A DNA stretch of 64,000 bases from Halichondria panicea (lineage: Eukaryota > Porifera > Demospongiae > Suberitida > Halichondriidae), in NCBI RefSeq assembly GCF_963675165.1, contig NC_087393.1, positions 302,001 through 366,000 on the forward strand, in the 5' to 3' direction. The notes under the pieces were generated by a model. The model was not told the DNA's origin. It did no database searches and worked only from the letters and a program-made list of their open reading frames with translations. The position numbers and the translations under genes were made by a program. This document shows positions 58,322-64,000 of this stretch, one piece after another (position 1 is the stretch's first letter; each line of letters starts with the position of its first letter).

Positions 58322-58579
58322 TGTACATATATATAATTATATATATATATTATACTGCTGGTTTTGTGATTTTACTTGATAACTTATTGCTGCATTAATA
58401 TCTTAAACTTAAGACACGAATGACGACCAAACAATATTGTTAATGAACACGATATGAATTTATGCTGAAGTAAAATTCCCATTTTAACTGAGCAGCATAT
58501 TTAAAATGGTTGTTAAACAATTATAAAATAGCCGCCTGAGTAGAAGTACTTCTCATTATGTCCAACTTGAGAGCACATG

Positions 58580-60993
58580 TCACAACCACACAAGTTCGTA
58601 TCCATCCTCTGTCTCTGGTAAACTAGTAGCTCCATTCTCCACCAATTTCCCAAAAGCAATGTACTGAGTCATATCACCATCCCTCTCCTCCACATTGTTT
58701 ATGGTATTTGCTTGTGTATACATGTTGGGTGGATTTAAAGTTGTAATTGCAATTGGCTCATAGGCTATTGCCGTAGGTTCTGAGTAGACTTCACCCATGT
58801 TTTCTAGGGTATTGGGTGCCCGGGTCTCTCTGTTTGGATATGAGAAGGAGTTCAGTACAAGCTAGGCAGTGATCATTTAATCTTACTCTGAATTTGTCTC
58901 ATTTTCAGCAATCTGCACAGTATTGGATCCAGTCGTGGCCTCTGTCCTATTGATAATCATACATAATCATTGTTTTAATTACTCCTCGACCCATGCAGCG
59001 TTAAATAAAGCACCTTTGAATGGCTAGTTTCGTTTGTCCAATGACATTGATTTTCTGATTTTCTGAAAGCTTATAAGGAGCTCTTTCCGATGGATATACG
59101 TATTAAAACTTTTGGCCTGTTTTTAACAAAATACTCATGGTCTTTTCCCGAAAATGGACCTGTTCCAAATTTAAGATTTGAGCATACCATGATGGCATCT
59201 GAAAGAGCTCCTTTTAAAATCAAAACTAACATTAATGTGATTAGACCATCAGAACTAAAGTTGTAGCCGTTCAAAGATGCTTTATTAATGCTTCATGTAT
59301 TAATTACCTGATATTTCTCCCCTTATTCCTTTTAACTAGTAGGCACACTAGTATAATGATAGTGACATTTAAGATCACAAGTACGAAGGTAGCTCCACCC
59401 ACTGACCCTCCCACAATAGCTCCTGTGTTCCCAGTCATAGTGTCATCCGTTCGTTGGGGGAAGTTTGTTGATGTAATTTGTGTGGTATCTGTGGTGGTAG
59501 CATCTGTATGTGTGTGTGTGTACTGAGAATAGTGTGCATATTAGTCAGTAAAAAAATCTCCCAGTTATTAAAATACAGATTTAAGAGAATTTGTGGTGTC
59601 ACGGTGTATGCCCTCTGTGTATATATAATGATGCTAAATAGCTTACCTAGAGGTAGGACACAGCCGATTGCCTCCAGGTCCAAGCAAAGTACTGCTCCTC
59701 CAAAGAATGCCACACCTACAATCCTCAATATTTGAGTGGTGAGGGGGTTGGGTAGGACTGTCGTGCTGACACTGGGAGAGTCTGGTCTAGTAAAGACCAT
59801 TGGTTGGAAGGAATTAGGTTGGAGAATGCTGCTCAACTGGTCACTGTTAGGACCATACTCTATTGTAAACTGAGTGAGGTAGTACTGGAATTCTCCTCCA
59901 TCTCCCTCTATCTGTAGCTCTTGAATTATGATATTTTCTCTGAAATCGACTTGAATCCAAGCGCCAATACCCAAACCTTCTTGTGCACACCATTCCATTC
60001 CCCCCAGCCTAGCCTTGTGAGGGGGATAGTCTTCAGAGAAGATTGAACTGGCTGTGATCTGTTCATCCTCCACTCTGTACTTCTCACCAGTAATAAGAGG
60101 CTCTCGACATACTGTATGTAGGGGGGGGGGGGGGGGGGGGTAAAGTAGATAGCTTTGTGCTTATAGGCATTTTAGATTAAGGGCTTTTTTCATTCGTGAT
60201 GTCACGATCTATAGCTGCCCTCTGTGTATAATGATAATGGTATATGCTAAATAGCTTACCTGGAGGTAGGACACAGCCGATTGCCTCCAGGTCCAAACAA
60301 AGCACTGCTCCTCCAAAGAATGCCACACCTACAATCCTCAATATTCGAGTGGTGAGGGGGTTGGGTAGGACTGTGGTGCTGACATCGGGAGAGTCTGGTC
60401 TAGTGAAGACCATCGGGTCAGTGGAATTAGGTTGGAGAATGCTGCTCAACTGGTCACTGTTAGGACCATACTCTATTGTAAACTGAGTGAGGTAGTACTG
60501 GAATTCTCCTCCATCTCCCTCTATCTGTAGCTCTTGAATTATGACATTTTCTCTGAAATCGACTTGAATCCAAGCGCCAATACCCAAACCTTCTTGTGCA
60601 CACCATTCCATTCCCCCCAGCCTAGCCTTGTGAGGGGGGTAGTCTTCAGAGAAGATTGAACTGGCTGTGATCTGTTCATCCTCCACTCTGTACTTCTCAC
60701 CAGTAATAAGAGGCTCTCGACAAACTATATGTGGGGGGGGGGTAAAGTATACAGAGACGTACCTGGTTACGTAATCCTACAGTGAAATTATTTATTATAC
60801 TAAGTTGATAAAAGTAGTTGTTATAATTATAGTAATTTTTTAACATGCTGTTATACTGTAGATACATATAGATTTGGTAAACATTGGACATAAGAACTGT
60901 GATAGCTTTCTCTCACTCACCATTTCCCTGACATAGGACTTGAGATGTTTGTAGTATACACACTAACATCACCCAAACAGCTGTGGACGTCAT
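58580..60993 (-). CDS. Receptor copy 5 with two tandem discoidin domains
   Basis: Six exons (60993-60921, 60724-60260, 60111-59647, 59488-59308, 58946-58887, 58829-58580) give 497 aa in one frame. After the signal peptide come two 155-residue F5/8C domains in separate exons, nearly identical to each other (both with ITASSIFSEDYPPHKARLGG and AQEGLGIGAWIQVDFREN). They differ at sites such as NSTDPMV versus NSFQPMV. Because the exon length is a multiple of three and both introns share a phase, duplication keeps the frame. A stalk and transmembrane exon and a shortened tail follow (YSEP, YEPI, a lost YESI/YAQV pair, AFGKL, YELVW). Confidence 0.85.
60121..60140. repeat. 20-base G run (C run in the transcript) at a discoidin 3' splice site
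   Basis: On the transcribed strand this is a poly-C tract a few bases upstream of the acceptor (CATACAG) of the second discoidin exon of receptor 5. Equivalent runs of different length sit at the same place in copies 1, 2 and 3. Confidence 0.85.
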
Positions 60994-61319
60994 CCTTGCA
61001 TGCAGCTTCACAGTTTGAGTAGATAATATTTCCCAAATGAATACTTATGGGTGCCTTGTTGCATCAGATTAAGAACATGCAGAGGCCATATGTGATCCCT
61101 TCCAGCATATTTGTGCCTAGTTTGTTGGTGGTCATCCCACGATTCAACCAAATATTGTGATAAGTGCTGGTATACGTATGTACACTCATACATGCACTGT
61201 TTAAATGCATGCACTGGCAGAACGTATTAAAATTGCTTGATGTTCAAATTGATACCCCACATAATGCGTATACACTAACATACGTAATCATACTTGCATA
61301 GTGCCATACAATGGATTGT

Positions 61320-61800
61320 CAATCAGTTCTTTTCCAACATTCTCTGGTTCACTTTTTGTTCCAGCATAAGCAGCATTCTCCATCAAGCTCCCATATAGGC
61401 CGTGTTAATAACTGTCTTCTTCTCTGTGCCATCTTGAAAGGCCTCCATGTCTGCTTCAATCTTTGTTCCATCAGCTAAGCTACCATAGGCTGTGTTAATA
61501 ACTGTCTTCTCTGTGCCATCTTGAAAGGCCTCCATGTCTGGTTCAATCTTGGTTCCATCAGTTAAGCTCCCGTAGGCTGTGTCAATAACTATCTTCTCTA
61601 TGTCATCTTGAGAGGTCTCTATATCGTCTTTACTGTCCATACTTTATTGACTGCTCTCACTGAATGTTATGGGTTGGCCATTGCTAGGCAACACGACCTT
61701 TATAGGCATGTCCACTTTAGCGTATGCGTACAATAGGGGTCTACCAACACTTTTGTATATGATGTGCTTAAAGCTTTAACGTTTGAACTACCAATGATTT
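61320..61800 (-). pseudogene. Broken alternative tail exon with internal 26-residue repeats
   Basis: Homologous to 49237-49629. An in-frame TAA precedes SMDSKDD, as in the copy at 54480. Downstream, an 85-codon open frame (61383-61640) has three tandem units of about 26 residues containing AYGSL-x-DGTKIE and EAFQDGTEK. If translated it would present repeated YxxL motifs. It follows the tail exon of receptor 6. Confidence 0.5.
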
Positions 61801-62032
61801 TGTATATGAGTTTTGTATGTATATATATGCTCCATGCATCCTCTATACCTCAGGCTTTCATACTAACAGTACATGTATTAATAACTTTTCTGCAAGCTTG
61901 AAATATATATTAACGACCAAAAAAAAAAATAGTTGATAGGACTATGACATAATATCTTTAGTCAAAAAATTGTAGAATGATTATATAATTATCTCGTTAT
62001 GTTCAACTTGAGAGCACATGTCACAATCACAA

Positions 62033-63598
62033 TCACACAAGTTCGTATCCATCTTCTGTCTCTGGTAGATTAGTAGCTCCATTCTCCACTAATCTTTCAT
62101 AAGCTACGTTCTGAGTTATGTCACCATCCCTCTCCTCCGCATTGCCATAGCCACCTTTCATGGTACCTACTTGTACATATTCAAGGTCAGGGATCTCATA
62201 CGTGTTGGGTGGATTTAAAGTTGTAATTGCAATTGGCTCGTAGACTATTTCCGTAGGTTCTGAGTAAACTTCACCCATGTTTTCTAGGGTATTGGGAGAC
62301 CAGGTCTCTCTGTTTGGATAAGAGAAGGAGTTCATTACAAGCTAGGCGGTGATCATTTAATCTTACTCTGAATTTGTCTCATTTTCGGCAATCTCCACAG
62401 TATTGGATCCTGGCGTGCATGGCCTCTGTCCTATATTGATAATCCATTTCACCATTTTATTGAATACATTGAATTACCTGATATTTCTCCCCTTATTCTT
62501 TTTAACTAGTAGGCACACAACTAGTATGATGATAGTGACAAGTAAGATCACAAATACGAAGGTAGCTCCACCCACTGCCCCTCCCACAATAGCTCCTGTG
62601 TTCTCAGCACTGGCTGTCATAGCATCCTCTGTTTGTTGGGGGGCCGGGGGGGGTTGTTGATATATTTTGTGTGGTGTCTGTGGTATAGCAGTTATAATTA
62701 TGTTTGTGTGTGTGTACCGAGAATAGTGTATATATTAGTCAGTATACCAATACATACTTGCATTAATTAAAACACCGGTATTTTAGAAGAGCTCTTTTTT
62801 TTATTTGCGGTGTCACGGTCTAGCTGCCCTTTGCATGTGATATATATAATTATGCTAGACGGGCTTACCTGGAGATAGGACACAGCCGATTGCCTCCATG
62901 TCCAAACAAGGCTCGTCTCCAGAATGGACCACACTGACAATCCTCAATACTCGAGTGGTGAGGGGTGTGGGCAGGACTGTCGTGCTGACACTGGGAGAGT
63001 CTGGTCTAGTGAAGACCATTGGTTGAATGAAATTAGCTTGGAGAATGGTGCTCAACTGGCTACTGTTAGGACCATGCTCTATTGTGAACTAAGTGACGTA
63101 AAATTGACCGTTTCCTTCATCTCCCTCTATCTGTAACTCTTGAATCATGACATCTACTCCGAAATCTACTTGAATCCAGCTTCCCGTATCACCACCTCGT
63201 GCGCACCATGAGTTTCCCCCCAGCCTAGCCTCGTGGGGACGGTAATTTTGGGAGAAGCTTGAACTGGCCGTGAACTGTTCATCCTCCACTCTGTACTTCT
63301 CACCAGTAATGAGGGCCTGGGGCTCTTGGCATGCTGTATGGGGGAGGAGAGAAATTATAGCCTTATGTTTTTAGAAATGTGCATGTATCTGGCTATTGTA
63401 GTTCTAGCCTAAAGATTGTACTGTAAAATTATAACGCGATAAGTCAATAAAATATGTAGCTGCATGTATATGTATAGGTGAACATTGGACATGCAAAACT
63501 GTGATAGCTTTCTCTCACTCACCATTATTTCCTTGGTATAGGACTTGAGATGTTTGTAGTATACACACTAACATCACTCAAACAGCTGTGGAAGTCAT
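62033..63598 (-). pseudogene. Discoidin-domain receptor, copy 6 (inactivated)
   Basis: All five exons can be placed: 63598-63523, 63333-62869, 62677-62478, 62430-62367, 62309-62033. The discoidin exon has a TAG at about 63090-63092 where other copies have CAG or AAC before FTIEHG. The transmembrane exon is 200 bp long (other copies are one base more than a multiple of three), with the shift inside a C/G-rich run near 62640-62655. The linker exon has four extra bases near 62414-62419. The protein would stop inside the discoidin domain. The tail exon itself is still open and carries YSEP, YEPI, YVQV, AYERL and YELV, so decay is recent. Confidence 0.8.
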
Positions 63599-64000
63599 CC
63601 TTGCAGCTTCTTACAGCTTCTTACAGCTTCGTACAGCTTGAGTAGGTATAGTATTTCCCAAATGAATACTTATAGTGTCTTGTTGCATATAGAGTAAGAA
63701 CTATGCGAAGTCCATATGTGATCGCTTCCAGTGCATGTTTGTGTAACTAGCACTTGGTGTGCTACGGTGCTACTTAATTAAGTGTTGGTATGTACGTACG
63801 TGCATGTGCTTATATGAACTGTTAAACTGGCAGATCGTATGAACTTACTTGATATATTGACATAATTAACGCACACTATACATATACCGTTACGTAATCA
63901 TACTTGCATAGGACCATACAACAGATTGTCTTTCCCTTTGGTTCACATCCAGCATAAGCAGCATTCTCCACAATGCTCCCATATAGACTGTATTAATAAC
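63599..64000. other. Start of the next array unit
   Basis: Sequence from about 63900 matches the alternative-tail region of the other units (CATACAACAGATTGTC, TTCACATCCAGCATAAGCAG, CATTCTCCACAATGCTCCCA). By the order seen in the array, another receptor tail exon should lie just beyond the right edge. Confidence 0.6.

Overview
The window looks like nuclear DNA from an early-branching animal, most likely a sponge. It holds spliced genes with short introns (mostly 50-900 bp) and canonical GT-AG sites. Gene families include animal adaptor proteins (SKAP, TRAF), the metazoan histone-mRNA factor LSM11, tubulin cofactor D and an axonemal dynein. It is rich in (GT)n/(AC)n microsatellites, G-rich minisatellites and small inverted-repeat elements. 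The sponge assignment is inference from gene content and style; no species marker was identified. All exon boundaries were read by eye from splice signals and frame continuity.

Layout. 1-586: microsatellite and unannotated upstream DNA. 587-3773 (+): SKAP-like adaptor with PH and SH3 domains. 4040-5117 (-): LSM11. 5694-13740 (-): a complete 24-exon TBCD with a large minisatellite in one intron and a ~345-bp tandem repeat in another. 13741-15591: intergenic DNA flanked by perfect 41-bp inverted repeats. 15592-16631 (+): membrane-anchored glutathione S-transferase-like protein. 17045 to about 44685 (-): one axonemal inner-arm dynein heavy chain (DNAH3/7/12 clade, about 45 exons, about 4,000 aa). 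Its 6.7-kb intron (29602-36293) contains two complete TRAF-like genes on the opposite strand, an inverted repeat and a 200-N assembly gap.

45.8-64 kb: a tandem array of at least six paralogous minus-strand genes. Each consists of a signal-peptide exon, an F5/8C (discoidin) exon, a Ser/Thr-rich plus transmembrane exon, a short linker exon and a tyrosine-rich cytoplasmic tail exon. Four copies are intact with one discoidin domain (366, 347, 356 and 352 aa). One intact copy has two tandem discoidin domains (497 aa). One is a pseudogene with a nonsense codon and two frameshifts. The array runs off the right edge.

How the genes work together. TBCD (tubulin folding) and the dynein (ciliary motility) both serve microtubules, but I see no operon-like link. 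The array is the most unusual part: putative type I receptors with a discoidin ectodomain and tails carrying ITAM-like, YxN (Grb2-type) and YxxM (PI3K-type) motifs, diversifying by duplication, domain gain and pseudogenisation. That pattern recalls invertebrate recognition-receptor clusters; a recognition role is inference only.
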